DNA of 64,000 nt from Arenicola marina (GCA_964019135.1 OZ025253.1:5957059-6021058); one strand, 5' to 3'. Counted from the first letter of the stretch, positions 50,670 through 60,427 are shown. A program made the numbers and translations. Notes: a model not told the origin generated them from the sequence alone.

Positions 50670-50951
50670 TGTTCAATCCACGAGTGCGGCGAGGAGGAGT
50701 GGAACATCAAACAGACCTCAGAGTTCAAGGTCGGCTGGGGTAAAGTGGGAAAGACCTTCCAGTGTTACTACGACCCGACGAGTCCGAACATCGTGATTCT
50801 GAAGCGGACGACGACGACGTCCATGATCCACGCGGTCGTCTGGCCGATCGTCTGCCTTTCCAGCGGCGCGCTTCTCTGGATCTGTCTCTGCTGTGGCTGC
50901 TGCAAAGTGGGCAAGGATCCAGAGGACAGTGCGTCTTACGTGGCCGTGTGA
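50670..50951 (+). CDS. KCNMB/TipE-like channel auxiliary subunit, C-terminal exon
   Basis: 93 codons plus stop, entered in phase 0 behind a pyrimidine-rich acceptor, matching the phase-0 donor at 22948. Joined, the two exons give 446 aa. The exon starts with CSIHECG, the equivalent of the family's CSYIPxCG. FQCYYDPTSPNIVILKR follows, equivalent to F.CYYDP...VIL, then the second helix with the conserved H..xWP pattern (MIHAVVWPIVCLSSGALLWI, about residues 405-424). A short cytoplasmic, Cys-rich tail follows (CLCCGCCK). Cys354, Cys359 and Cys385 complete the extracellular cysteine set. The exon lies about 28 kb from its partner, and no transcript evidence is available here, so extra small exons cannot be excluded. 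Confidence 0.8.
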   Translation, partial: CSIHECGEEEWNIKQTSEFKVGWGKVGKTFQCYYDPTSPNIVILKRTTTTSMIHAVVWPIVCLSSGALLWICLCCGCCKVGKDPEDSASYVAV

Positions 50952-51029
50952 GGAGGCTGGGTCTGGCTGGAGCAGGAGGTCCGGAAGAGGTGTCAGGAGA
51001 CACAGAGGCGGGGGATACATACATGGATC

Positions 51030-51600
51030 TGTAGATCCGGATATCGAGCTGTAGATCCAGATTTAAAGATGTAAATCCAGATCTAAAGCTGTAGATCCAG
51101 GTCTAAAGCTATAGATCCAGATTTAAAGCTGTAGATCCAGATCTAAAGCGGTAGATCCAGATCTAAAGCTGTAGATCCAGATCTAAAGCTATAGATTCAG
51201 ATTTAAATATGTGAGATTTAAAGCTGTAGATCCAGATCTAAAGCTGTAGATCCAGATCTAAAGCTATAGATTCAGATTTAAATCTGTGAGATTTAAAGCT
51301 GTAGATCCAGATCTAAAGCTGTAGATCCAGATCTAAAGCTGTAGATCCAGGTCTAAAGTTGTAGATCCAGATCTAAAGCTATCGATTCAGATTTAAAGCT
51401 GTGAGATTTAAAGCTGTAGATCCAGATCTAAAGCTGTAGATCCAGATTTAAAGCTGTAGATCCAGGTCTAAAGTTGTAGATCCAGCTTTAAAGCTATAGA
51501 TCCAGATTTAAAGCTGTGAGATTTAAAGCTGTAGATCCAGATCTAAAGCTGTAAATCCAGATCTAAAGCTCTAGATCCAGGTCAAGATTTGTAGATCCAT
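51030..51600. repeat. 20-bp minisatellite in the 3' UTR
   Basis: About 27 units of GTAGATCCAGATCTAAAGCT with GTGAGATTTAAAGCT inserts recurring about every 100 bp. It starts about 80 bp after the stop codon and precedes the likely poly(A) signal, so it should be transcribed. Most units contain AGATCT and are close to self-complementary, giving hairpin potential. Confidence 0.93.
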
Positions 51601-51671
51601 AAATCGTGACCCGAACCTCGCGGGAAGGAAATCAGAGCCCACCGATCTGTCTTTCTCGTTTCTTGTTAACA

Positions 51672-51677
51672 ATTAAA
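51672..51677 (+). terminator. Possible poly(A) signal ATTAAA
   Basis: First canonical-variant hexamer downstream of the channel-subunit stop codon, beyond the 20-bp repeats. Confidence 0.4.
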
Positions 51678-52495
51678 AGTGATTGTGTTGCCATGGTTAT
51701 GATTATGCCAGCGATGCTGTATAAAGATTATATTTTTGTCGCGGTGTGAATCTAAAGTAGGGATACCAGTTCACGCGCCGAATACCACCGCCGCGAGGTG
51801 GCGCTCTATGAGATCCACATCGCGCCAGTCTCATGTCATGTGGGGGCGCTGCATATCGTCCAGATTAGTTATATTCCCGGGAGTGATTTCAAACGAGAGT
51901 GATACACCCCATCCGGCAGACCCCTGACGTCACACTGGCGACCCGGCCGTTAACAGGAGGCACAGCGTTAACAGGAGTAAAGCGAGGAGGGTGGCTATGA
52001 TTGGGCCGGAAATGAGTCCGCCGTGTGACCCCCTTCTCCTCGCTGAGATATTCCTCCGCGCACACGGTGGCTAAGCAATAACCGAATCACCCACCCGGGA
52101 GGGTAAGCTGATTATCGAGTTAATGTTCGTTGCGTAATCCCATTCCAGCCTTCACCCCCAGCATCCAGAACATGGAGGCACTAAATCTGATGGATGTATT
52201 GGTCAATTCAATACTCAGGAAGCCGCGGGGACCATCAGAAGGGGGTAGGGGAGGGGAGGAGCGAGGGGGGAGGAGTAGGAAGAAAAAAGGGGGCAAGGGG
52301 GAGGGAGGGGCGGGGTGCGAGAGGAGGGAGGGTGGGGGGGGGGGGGGGGGCGGGTACCCAGCTCCCGTGGCGCGGTATCGAACGCTTTGCCGACATAAAG
52401 GCCGGGATATTGAATTTGTCAAATGAAAACTGCAGTATCCGACAACATATTGAGTGTGCGATGGCCTGGTGGGTAGTAACTGGGGCAGTCTTTAG
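51678..52495. other. Intergenic, nothing recognised
   Basis: Contains TGACGTCA at 51925-51932 and an 18-base G run near 52333-52350. Confidence 0.4.
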
Positions 52496-52640
52496 CATTA
52501 GATACAGTCGCCTAGGCCAGATAGTCACCCAGGCCAGATACAGTCACCCAGGCCAGATAGTCACCCAGGCTAGATAGTAGTCACCCAGGCCAGATACAGT
52601 CTCCCAGGCCGGATACAGTGGCCCAGGCCCGATACAGTCA
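52496..52640. repeat. Short CCAGGCCAGATAGTCAC repeat
   Basis: Seven or eight imperfect units of about 17-20 bp. Confidence 0.85.
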
Positions 52641-53300
52641 GCGTAATGGCTCTGTTCAGATGACTTTTGCACTCAAATGTGCGAAGTACTCTCTCCATAT
52701 AATATATATATATCTGATGTATTATGTTAAGCAAAAGGAATTTGTATAGGAAATGCCTGCTTTCCGATTGCTTTACGATTGCGTAAATAAAAATATGTTT
52801 AAACACTCTCCATATATATAACATGCATGCCATTCTGTACTGCCAACTGTGCAATTTGCTTATAGGTATTTCAACAATATTTATATCTAAGTATACCTTT
52901 TTGTATGTTTACCCCGGATTCAACCCAACGACACCATTGAATAAGCATCGTGTTGAGACCAAGGAGCACATTCCAAAATAATAACCCCGTTGTGTTCGTC
53001 GTGTGTGTGATGTTCTGGTGAAATAAAGTGTGTTTGGCCTCAAGTTTGAGTCCGTGCCTTATCGTTGCACCGTGGCGCCCCCTGGGTCGTGCGTGGAAGG
53101 GGCGTGCAGGTTTAGAACAGTACATTTCCCAATAATAGTTCGCACTATCGCAGAACGTAACTCCTTTATAGTCTGATGCCACATGCAGGTATTATCATAA
53201 TGTCATCATGGAAGGCTTTACTATATAATCATGACGTCATAATGCGACCTTCCATTGTGGGGGCGCCCGTACCAGCACGGCATGACGTCATAATGCAAAA
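52641..53300. other. Intergenic with two CATGACGTCATAATGC sites
   Basis: No gene recognised. The two CRE palindromes at 53232-53239 and 53283-53290 lie in the same 16-bp context. Confidence 0.45.
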
Positions 53301-53656
53301 CTCCTTTACGCGGGCGTTAAAGCTGAAGGCCGCTAAAATGAAACTGACCCAAACCGCCCTGTGGACCCTTCAATAAACAATCATTGCCATAGTTACATGG
53401 CGTAGAACAATGAATCATGACGTCACACAAAATCGTGGTTATTGATTTAAATGGCCCGTCTAGCCGCCTAGTTGCCTAGCTACGCGTGCCGTTTCTTGGT
53501 CACAATATATTGATATTTACTTATATGGCGCAAAGAAGGCCACTGGCTCACAAGATCGGGGAAGGTTTGTACGCGATATACATTTGACTTCGAACATTAT
53601 ATGCGAAAGAAGCAGGGAGACAGGACATATGTGAGGTAAATTAGAACTTAAATTCT
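53301..53656. repeat. Old dispersed block, copy 1
   Basis: Similar to 53880-54065 (shared GGCGGCTAAAAT / GGCCGCTAAAAT, CAACCGCCCTG / AACCGCCCTG, GGCACGT-type and GTTTCTTGG segments). Also similar to 54700-54808 (TTTACTTTGAGCGTTGTATG against TTTGACTTCGAACATTATAT). The two blocks look like diverged duplicates, the second with extra sequence in its middle. Confidence 0.6.
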
Positions 53657-53844
53657 ACTCGTAATAATAGCAAAAGCGCGAGTTTTGCATGGCGTTAGAT
53701 ATTTTATTAGCACTTCATCAAGCTGTAGCAGCCCTTCATTTTCATTATTCGCCCTCGGCTGGCGGGCTGATACAACTTGATGTCTGGCCAATAAAATTGC
53801 CAAACGCCCCCGGTAACTTGCGCTATTGTTACATTATTACGAGT
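53657..53844. mobile_element. Foldback MITE, copy 1
   Basis: 188 bp forming an almost complete inverted repeat. The left arm starts ACTCGTAATAATAGC and runs to CAAGCTGTAGCAGCCC. The right arm is its imperfect complement, starting GGGCTGATACAACTTG and ending CATTATTACGAGT. Arms are about 80 bp around a 30-bp loop. No coding capacity. Confidence 0.75.
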
Positions 53845-53879
53845 CGATGACCGTGTTAACTAGTACAATATGATTAAAT

Positions 53880-54808
53880 CTGGAGGCGGCTAAAATACTG
53901 TAGCCTGACTGCAACCGCCCTGCTGTTCCTTCAATCGACAATCGATGCCATAGTGACATTATATAGAACAATGAAACATTACGGCACGCAAACATAATTG
54001 TGGCTATAGATTTAAACGGCCCGCCTAGTTTGCACGTGCCACGTTTCTTGGCCTTCTGGTCAGGGATAGGTTGGTTCTATGGCATTGTTATCTACAGAAC
54101 AAACACGTAAGATAAATTTTTTTGCAAGTATTATATATCATGTATATAATGCAATCACAGCTTATATTTCACTTAATTAAACAGATTTTAACAGTCCTAT
54201 CTGTTAGACTTCCGGTTCGACATACCTGGTTGCTACGCAGCAAGGCTCGTGTCACTCGAGCGCATGCATTCAGATTCGCATAGTGTATCTGTGTATATAT
54301 ACCGGTCCATATCGTCGCTTTATAACCAGTTATAAATGGTACACATCGGGTAACAAGGTATGTATTTTGTAAAAAATCTATTTCTAAATTTGATTTTCAA
54401 TATATCGAGACAAAATAGACGCCAGAACGATCATTATTTCCGCACTGAAGAACGCCACTAAGCCGTGAATATGACCGCTTTCATGCTTTCACGCACAGGC
54501 AACAGCGTAGTGATTGTCATTACATTCACCGGTTGGCATTTATATCAGCTGTTTTCTCGTTCTTAAAATTGTATCATCTAATAGTCAAGATATTTTTCTG
54601 TACAAAAGTGGGTTTTTGATTTTTGAAAACACCCTGCTAGAGTTCACCCGAAACACGCCTGCTAGAATTTCCCCTGGAACGGTCTATAAGCTTGCGATTT
54701 GCGCGCCCTCTGGAGTCAGTCGCTAAACTATTTACTTTGAGCGTTGTATGCGGAAGTTAAACCAAAGAAGAAGATACTTGTTAACGTATTAAATTTCAAT
54801 TCGAGATT
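53880..54808. repeat. Old dispersed block, copy 2
   Basis: Diverged partner of 53301-53656 with about 600 bp of additional AT-rich sequence between the shared parts. No gene recognised. Confidence 0.5.
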
Positions 54809-54950
54809 CAACTCGTAATAACAGTAATCGCGAGGGGCGTTAGGCATTTTAGTGGCCCGACATCAAGCTGCAGCCGCCCGCCAAATATTCTATAACTGCC
54901 GAGGCCACGAGGCTGACTCGCTTTATTGTTAATTTAGCTTAAAAATTATT
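54809..54950. mobile_element. Foldback MITE, copy 2 (decayed)
   Basis: The left arm is well kept (AACTCGTAATAACAG, GGGGCGTTAGGCATTTTAGT, CATCAAGCTGCAGCCGCCC). The right arm is recognisable only in part. Confidence 0.6.
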
Positions 54951-55370
54951 AATTCATGCAAAGCGTGACAGAATCTTGAATCCTAAGAGAATCAAATACT
55001 GACAATCAAAGATTCAGGATTAACACTCCATGGTTAAAGATTCACTGTGGAACATCTATCACATAAAGCTGCACGATTAAAATTAAATCCAATTCATGTC
55101 ACTGCGCAAAAAAATATCTCAGCATATGACAGCATACAACATTCTGCATACAAGGGTGAGAGCACTCATGTCACATTTGGTATTTACGTGATCACGCGCA
55201 CGATGTAAATAATCATCCAGTTTAGAATTGACAGGTAAGTTGGATGGTTATTAGGATTATTAATTCGCGGTAGACAGTAAATCATATCGGGTCAACAACG
55301 CATTATAATTGTTGATCATGCGGTATTATTTCTATTCAGTTGCAGAGGAGAAGTCTAGACGTTGTGTACA
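54951..55370. other. Intergenic, nothing recognised
   Basis: AT-rich unique DNA at the 3' side of methyltransferase gene A. Confidence 0.4.
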
Positions 55371-55376
55371 TTTATT
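55371..55376 (-). terminator. Poly(A) signal AATAAA of methyltransferase gene A
   Basis: TTTATT on the plus strand, i.e. AATAAA on the minus strand, about 67 nt past the stop codon. Confidence 0.65.
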
Positions 55377-55442
55377 TGTAGGAAGCCAATTCAGTGCAAT
55401 TTGAAAAGCGCTCGCAGTAATAAGACATGTCTCCCCAAACTA

Positions 55443-55994
55443 TTATTTCTTAACGAAGATGAAGTCCATCACTGATATATCATAGCTGTAGTCCTTGTAG
55501 ACAATATCGCTGTAGGTCACGTAACCTTGACCTTCCATGAAGTCCCGGTAGGCTTGCTTTCCCAGAGCCCCGTGCTTGTACTCCACAGACAACACCCGGA
55601 TGTCCACAGTACTCCAGGGAATCGACTTCAGGATCTCCAACTCGAGACCCTCCACGTCCAGACTGAGGTAGTCCACGCGGTGCTGCCCCACGGCGGCCAA
55701 TAGAGACACTAGTGGGACACAGGGCACCAGCCTACGCGTGGGCGTGCTGACGTCACGCGCTGCCTGGGACACCGTCTCGTTGTTACTCGCTGGCCTGGGG
55801 TGAGGACCGGCCGGGCCCTGCCCAGGGGGGTGAGGACCGGCAGGGCCCTCCCCGAGGGGGTGAGGACCGGCCGGGCCCTGCCCAGGAGGGTGGGGACCGG
55901 CAGGGCCCTCCCCGCGGGGGTGAGGACCGGCCGGGGACTCCCCCTCGGTTAGCAACAGTCTCCCCATACCGCACGTCGACTCTTCAAACATCAC
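55443..55994 (-). CDS. FkbM-family methyltransferase gene A, exon 3
   Basis: Last exon, 183 codons plus stop, entered in phase 0 after CCCAACAG. It completes a Rossmann-fold, SAM-dependent methyltransferase of the FkbM (Methyltransf_21) type. VDYLSLDVEGLELEIL carries the family's hallmark DVEG (about residues 310-315 of 382). RVLSVEYKHG, KQAYRDFMEGQGY and a hydrophobic VMDFIFVKK end follow, as in animal members. Between the exon start (VMFEESTCG) and the core lie five 10-residue repeats of the form GEGPAGPHPP/GQGPAGPHPL, which gene B lacks. The substrate is unknown. FkbM enzymes are typically O-methyltransferases, and the membrane anchor in exon 1 suggests a secretory-pathway lumen location. 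Confidence 0.88.
   Translation of the reverse strand: MMFEESTCGMGRLLLTEGESPAGPHPRGEGPAGPHPPGQGPAGPHPLGEGPAGPHPPGQGPAGPHPRPASNNETVSQAARDVSTPTRRLVPCVPLVSLLAAVGQHRVDYLSLDVEGLELEILKSIPWSTVDIRVLSVEYKHGALGKQAYRDFMEGQGYVTYSDIVYKDYSYDISVMDFIFVKK
55785..55936 (-). repeat. 30-bp coding minisatellite in gene A exon 3
   Basis: Five in-frame 30-bp units encoding PAGPHP(R/P/L)G(E/Q)G. On the plus strand the core is GGTGAGGACCGGCAGGGCCC. The unit length is a multiple of three, so copy-number changes keep the enzyme in frame. Confidence 0.9.
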
Positions 55995-56015
55995 CTGTTG
56001 GGAGGTTAAATAGCA

Positions 56016-56880
56016 TCAATGCATCTGGGCAAATAAGTTCATACATTTTGGAATCAACTTGATGCAAATAAGTTCATACATCTTGGAATCAACTTGATGC
56101 AAATAAGTTCATACATCTTGGAATCAACTTGATGCAAATAAGTTCATACATCTTGGAATCAACTTGATGCAAATAAGTTCAAACATCTTGAGATCAACTT
56201 GATGCAAATAAGTTGATACATCTTGGAATCAACTTGATGCAAATAAGTTCATACATCTTGGAATCAACTTGATGCAAATAAGTTCATACATCTTGGAATC
56301 AACTTGATGCAAATAAGTTCATACATCTTGGAATCAACTTGATGCAAATAAGTTCATACATCTTGGGATCAACTTGATGCAAATAAGTTCATACATCTTG
56401 GAATCAACTTGATGCAAATAAGTTCATACATCTTGGAATCAACTTGATGCAAATAAGTTCATGCAAATAAGTTCATACATCTTGGGATCAACTTGATGCA
56501 AATAAGTTCATACATCTTGGAATCAACTTGATGCAAATAAGTTCATACATCTTGGGATCAACTTGATGCAAATAAGTTCATACATCTTGGAATCAACTTG
56601 ATGCAAATAAGTTCATACATCTTGGAATCAACTTGATGCAAATATGTTCATGCAAATAAGTTCATACATCAATTTGATGCAAATAAATTGATACATCTTG
56701 GAATCAACTTGATGCAAATAAGTTCATACATCTTGGAATCAACCTGATTCAAATAAGTTCATACATCAACTTGATACAAGTAAGTTCATACATTTTGGGA
56801 TCAATTTGATGCAAATCAGTTTATACATCTTGGAATCAACTTGATGCAAATAAGTTCATACATCTTGATGAAGCTCATGA
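56016..56880. repeat. 35-bp minisatellite in gene A intron 2
   Basis: About 24 units of AATCAACTTGATGCAAATAA plus GTTCATACATCTTGG, with a few truncated units (56460, 56640). It begins about 22 bp upstream of the exon 3 acceptor in transcript direction. Confidence 0.97.
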
Positions 56881-57271
56881 ATATCCATTGCGTGTCTATG
56901 AGTATCAAGAAATATTATTAAATGATAAATGTCAATAGATAAATTAATATCAAATGACGTGCTCATGAATATAGTGTGCATGAAGATTGAAATCTTGACA
57001 TGACGAATGTCAAATGAAGTCTTCATGAATATTCAAATCTTGACATGATGAATGTCAAATGAAGTCTTCGTGAATATTCAAACCTGGTCATGATTAAAAT
57101 AGTATAACATGACTATGTAATGAAATGAAATGAATAGCAATATAAATGTTCATGAATATCATTCCATCAATATGAACTGAGTTCAATGCCCTATATAAAG
57201 GAGTGACAGCACGCGTATTCTTGAACGCCTGTCACAGTGGATGATAAGGCAGGTTCCTCGCGAATGCCTAC
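56881..57271. other. Rest of gene A intron 2
   Basis: AT-rich. Includes two tandem copies of about 46-50 bp with GAATGTCAAATGAAGTCTTC near 57000-57080. Confidence 0.5.
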
Positions 57272-57466
57272 CTCTGTCACGTAGTCGTAAGGGCTGAGGC
57301 AGGCGTTGATGCTGTAGCAGTCCCTGTTCTTGCCCCGCAGCTGGGTGTAGAAGTAGGGGTCCATCTCGATAAGGACGCCCGTCCACCCCAGTCTCTGCTC
57401 CAGGTACAGAGTGTTGGACGACCGCTCCCCGTCCAGCGCGCCGCACTCGACGAAGAAACCACTCCT
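57272..57466 (-). CDS. FkbM-family methyltransferase gene A, exon 2
   Basis: 65 codons, phase 0 at both ends (acceptor TTTCCCAG, donor GAG before GTAGGC). It carries the SAM-binding start of the Rossmann fold, GFFVECGALDGE (motif I, residues about 137-148), then SNTLYLEQRLGWTGVLIEMD with the acidic residue after beta strand 2, then GKNRDCYSINACLS. This is the best-conserved part of the family. It is 195 bp, the same length as exon 2 of gene B, differing at about six residues. Confidence 0.92.
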
Positions 57467-57794
57467 CTGGGAAACAAGCCATACACAGTGTCACTCTCTG
57501 CCTTCGACTGACTCCGCTAGAGGGTTGTGTTATATGTTCCATATTCTCATTTGAAGTTGCCAATAAAGTTTGGGCGAAATGATGCTTCGGCTTGTTACTG
57601 TCAACGAAAAGTGATGGGGGAGCAGGAATTCATTTTTATGCCGAATGCCATGGAAACCGTAAGAAACAGTGGCTATATGTGGCGAAATTCGGGAAGGAAA
57701 TGAAATAAGTTATGATCTCGCATTAAAGATCAATGTGTATTTTAGTTCAAAGGTCTTCACTTAGTGCAAATGTGCTTTCTTATATTTCATAAAT
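57467..57794. other. Gene A intron 1, proximal part
   Basis: Nothing recognised. Confidence 0.4.
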
Positions 57795-57941
57795 CAGTGG
57801 CGGATCCAGGGGAGGGGTGGGGCTGGGGGGGGGGGGGCAAGGCGTAAAAAGACCAATTTTGTTCATTTATGGCGGTATTTAGATGTTTTTTTCAGATTGT
57901 AACTTATCCCTCTCTTTGGCAAAATCCTGGACCCGCCACTG
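57795..57941. mobile_element. MITE with CAGTGGCGGATCCAGG terminal inverted repeats, copy 2
   Basis: 147 bp bounded by CAGTGGCGGATCCAGG and CCTGGACCCGCCACTG, which are near-perfect inverted repeats. It includes a poly-G run near the left end. Same family as the element at 23176. Inserted in intron 1 of gene A. Confidence 0.8.
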
Positions 57942-58033
57942 TACATTTGGGACAACGTGCGAGGAACTTGCATTCGTAATTATATGTATGCGGAAAATAC
58001 GAAGGACTGGCTGAATTGAAACATGCATTTTAC

Positions 58034-58435
58034 CTGTTGCTTCAGAATGTTCTCCACGCATTCTGCCTGCGGGGTTCGTAGAACTCGGTGACTCAATTTG
58101 ACCATGTGATCTGACGGCGGGTCCAGCAAGGTACGGACGAATGACGTCACGTCCGGGTCAAGAGACCTCGCCTTCCGTCGCGCGAGAGTTTGCAAGGTGC
58201 GTCGAGTTTTCTCATCGTAGTCAGATAACAAAGAGTTGACCAACCGAGGCTTCGATGTAAATCCATTCACCACATTGTCTCTTTGGGATTTATTTGTATT
58301 GTTCAGACATTTTTCGTAAGTTTTCAGCGGCGGAAGCGCTAGAAAATGTAGCACAACCCACGGCACGAATGCGCACATCAAACTCAGCAACGTCAGTGGC
58401 ACGAGGCGTGGCCAATGCACGTGAAGCGCGGTCAT
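58034..58435 (-). CDS. FkbM-family methyltransferase gene A, exon 1 with signal anchor
   Basis: 134 codons ending phase 0 at AACAG before GTAAAA. This start was chosen because the ATG lies ten residues before a hydrophobic helix (LVPLTLLSLMCAFVPWVVLH), giving a type II signal anchor with the catalytic domain on the luminal side. The frame is open further upstream, but that stretch includes a microsatellite and lacks family features. A stem region follows, with NNT and NKS glycosylation sequons. It ends PQAECVENILKQQ, which matches the corresponding exon of gene B (PRQSESVEN) and leads into GFFVECGA of exon 2. Confidence 0.82.
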
Positions 58436-58635
58436 TTGTGTTTCTGTAGAAAAGGAGGCGCTCTGTAAGACGGAATTGATGGCGTTGCTCGGGAAGGAAA
58501 CAGGTCGCTGCTGGTTGTCGTAAAATCCTGGAGATACAGCGACACACAAGGCGACAGAACTATTCAGCAATTGCAATCCTGACGTGGCGCGCGCTGTGCT
58601 TACCACGTATACCGGACATAACCACATATACATTA

Positions 58636-58672
58636 TAGTCTCTCTCTCTGTCTCTGTCTGTCTGTCGGTCTG
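58636..58672. repeat. (TCTC/TGTC)n microsatellite
   Basis: Short run just upstream of gene A's start in transcript direction. Confidence 0.85.
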
Positions 58673-59214
58673 ATGCTCGCTACGTATTGACCCCTCATGT
58701 CTACCTCGGCAAGAACGTGTCTTAAACCGGCCAACAGCAGCTGGTCGAACGTGACACAACAAAGGCCTTCACTCGCTCGCTTCAGTATGTCGTCGAACCT
58801 GCCTCGTAGTAGTACCAGACTGTGTGTAATTCAGGTTTGTTGTAATGCCAGATACAGACCGAATTATTATTTCTGCATAACCAGCACAACAACACACTGC
58901 TCCGATTGGTTGGCCAATGGTCACCATAATACAGGCACACATATATATGGGTCTGTAGTGGGCTGTATTGCTGAAGAGTGACTGTATTATACACCAGTAC
59001 ATCGTGCATGGATGACTACTGCTCATGCCGCTACGCTTCATCACATTCTGTCCACAGACCTGTGGACGACATGTGACAACCCATCTCATACATATGCCAT
59101 TTAACTTCTGATTAAAGTCTTATCACGGATACATTTCAGACTACATGTATAGTGATTACGACCGTTTTTGCGGGTTTAGCTAAGCACTTGATAAAAGTGA
59201 AATGAATTGGTACT
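58673..59214. other. Upstream region of gene A
   Basis: Promoter-side sequence. No clear TATA or other motif recognised. Confidence 0.35.
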
Positions 59215-59440
59215 TTAGGTCGTAGATTTGAACCCAAGACCTAGTGGTCTGAAGGCCTCGGGCCTAGTGCGCTCACCACTACAACAGGGATGCCCCCGGG
59301 CTAGTGGGCTAACCACTACACCAGAGAGGCCCCCGGGCTAGTGGGCTAACCACTACACCAGGGAGGCCCCCGGGCTAGTGCGCTAACGACTGCACCAGGG
59401 AGGCCCCCTGGCTGGTGGGCTAACCACTACACCAGAGAGG
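59215..59440 (-). mobile_element. tRNA-like SINE head with tandemly amplified A box
   Basis: On the minus strand the segment reads like a tRNA: a TAGTGGTGAGCGCACTAGG A-box region and, about 50 nt later, GGGTTCAAATCTA as B box. Upstream of it the A-box half (GGTGTAGTGGTTAGCCCACT within 37 bp) is repeated four more times. GCCCCCGGG starts at 59292, 59329 and 59366, and the next unit starts at 59403. Confidence 0.65.
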
Positions 59441-59469
59441 CCCCAGCACTTAATAGCAGCAAAATATCT

Positions 59470-59645
59470 TGAGCCTCGCTGATTCAGTTGGTAAGAAGGT
59501 TGAGCATTCGCGCCCAGGCCTTTTGCTTCTGGGACATCATTAATTCAACCCCACTTCATTTTTCAAGAAGGCTTCTTGGCCCAATGTAGCATTCGTATTG
59601 ACCAAAGTGGGGTGAAGATAATGACTAGCGGACTTTATTTGTTAC
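59470..59645 (+). mobile_element. Possible second tRNA-like element
   Basis: GCTGATTCAGTTGGTAAG resembles an A box and AATTCAACCCC, about 60 nt later, a degraded B box. No terminal tail or duplication was found. Confidence 0.25.
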
Positions 59646-60427
59646 TCTTCTTATTAATTTTGTTATTACTTAAAGTTCTTCATGCAGCAATTTTCCACAG
59701 ATAATAATTGTTAAGTTTGTAACACAAATTTTACGTCATTGTGGCATACATACAATATGTAATGTGCAATAAATAAAAAGGCGTGTTTCTGGCCAGAATA
59801 TGGGAAACTATGGCTTTCTTGTGTGCTGCGTCATGTGTGCTGTCGCATTTTGCCATGCAACTTGAAGATACGCTGCATGATTATGCATTTCTTTATTTTC
59901 TTTAGTTCTTTAATTCCTTTTAACATTTTTTTAGCGGCTAGTGCTTCAATAGCAGACAATAAGTCAGCATATCGTTAAAAAATATTGTGTAAGTCATGAT
60001 ATATAGGTGAACAATGACTGTATGAGCCACTGTAATCACCCCCCAGACGACACTGTCCAGGCCACAGGATCTAGCCACTCGTTACAGTCCGAAAATGACG
60101 TCATTTCCAATGAAGAAATGATCATAATGCCCTCCAAAAGTGAAGTCATCTTGGTTACGTCATAACAACCAGTCGCGTAAATAACGACGTCCTTTTTCGG
60201 AATGGAACAATTGGCGAGATCCTGTGGTCCAAGCGGAACAGTGGGTCGTTATGACAACGGGAGGGCCACGTCATGATATATGGATTCAGCGTGTCGACCG
60301 ATATTGTCCCGTGTACAGTGATTGTCCACTTGCACTAATGTCTGCACTTATCGCTTACATTTGAGCAAAATATTAATGTGAATGCAAAAATACATTCAGT
60401 TCATGATGTATCATTGATTTATCATTG
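59646..60427. other. Intergenic between the methyltransferases
   Basis: AT-rich. TGACGTCA at 60096-60103. No gene recognised. Confidence 0.4.

Noticed and set aside
58436..58762. Upstream extension of gene A exon 1 to an earlier ATG
   Set aside because: It adds about 109 residues through a microsatellite before the signal anchor, which is unlike type II anchored enzymes. The later ATG gives a normal anchor.
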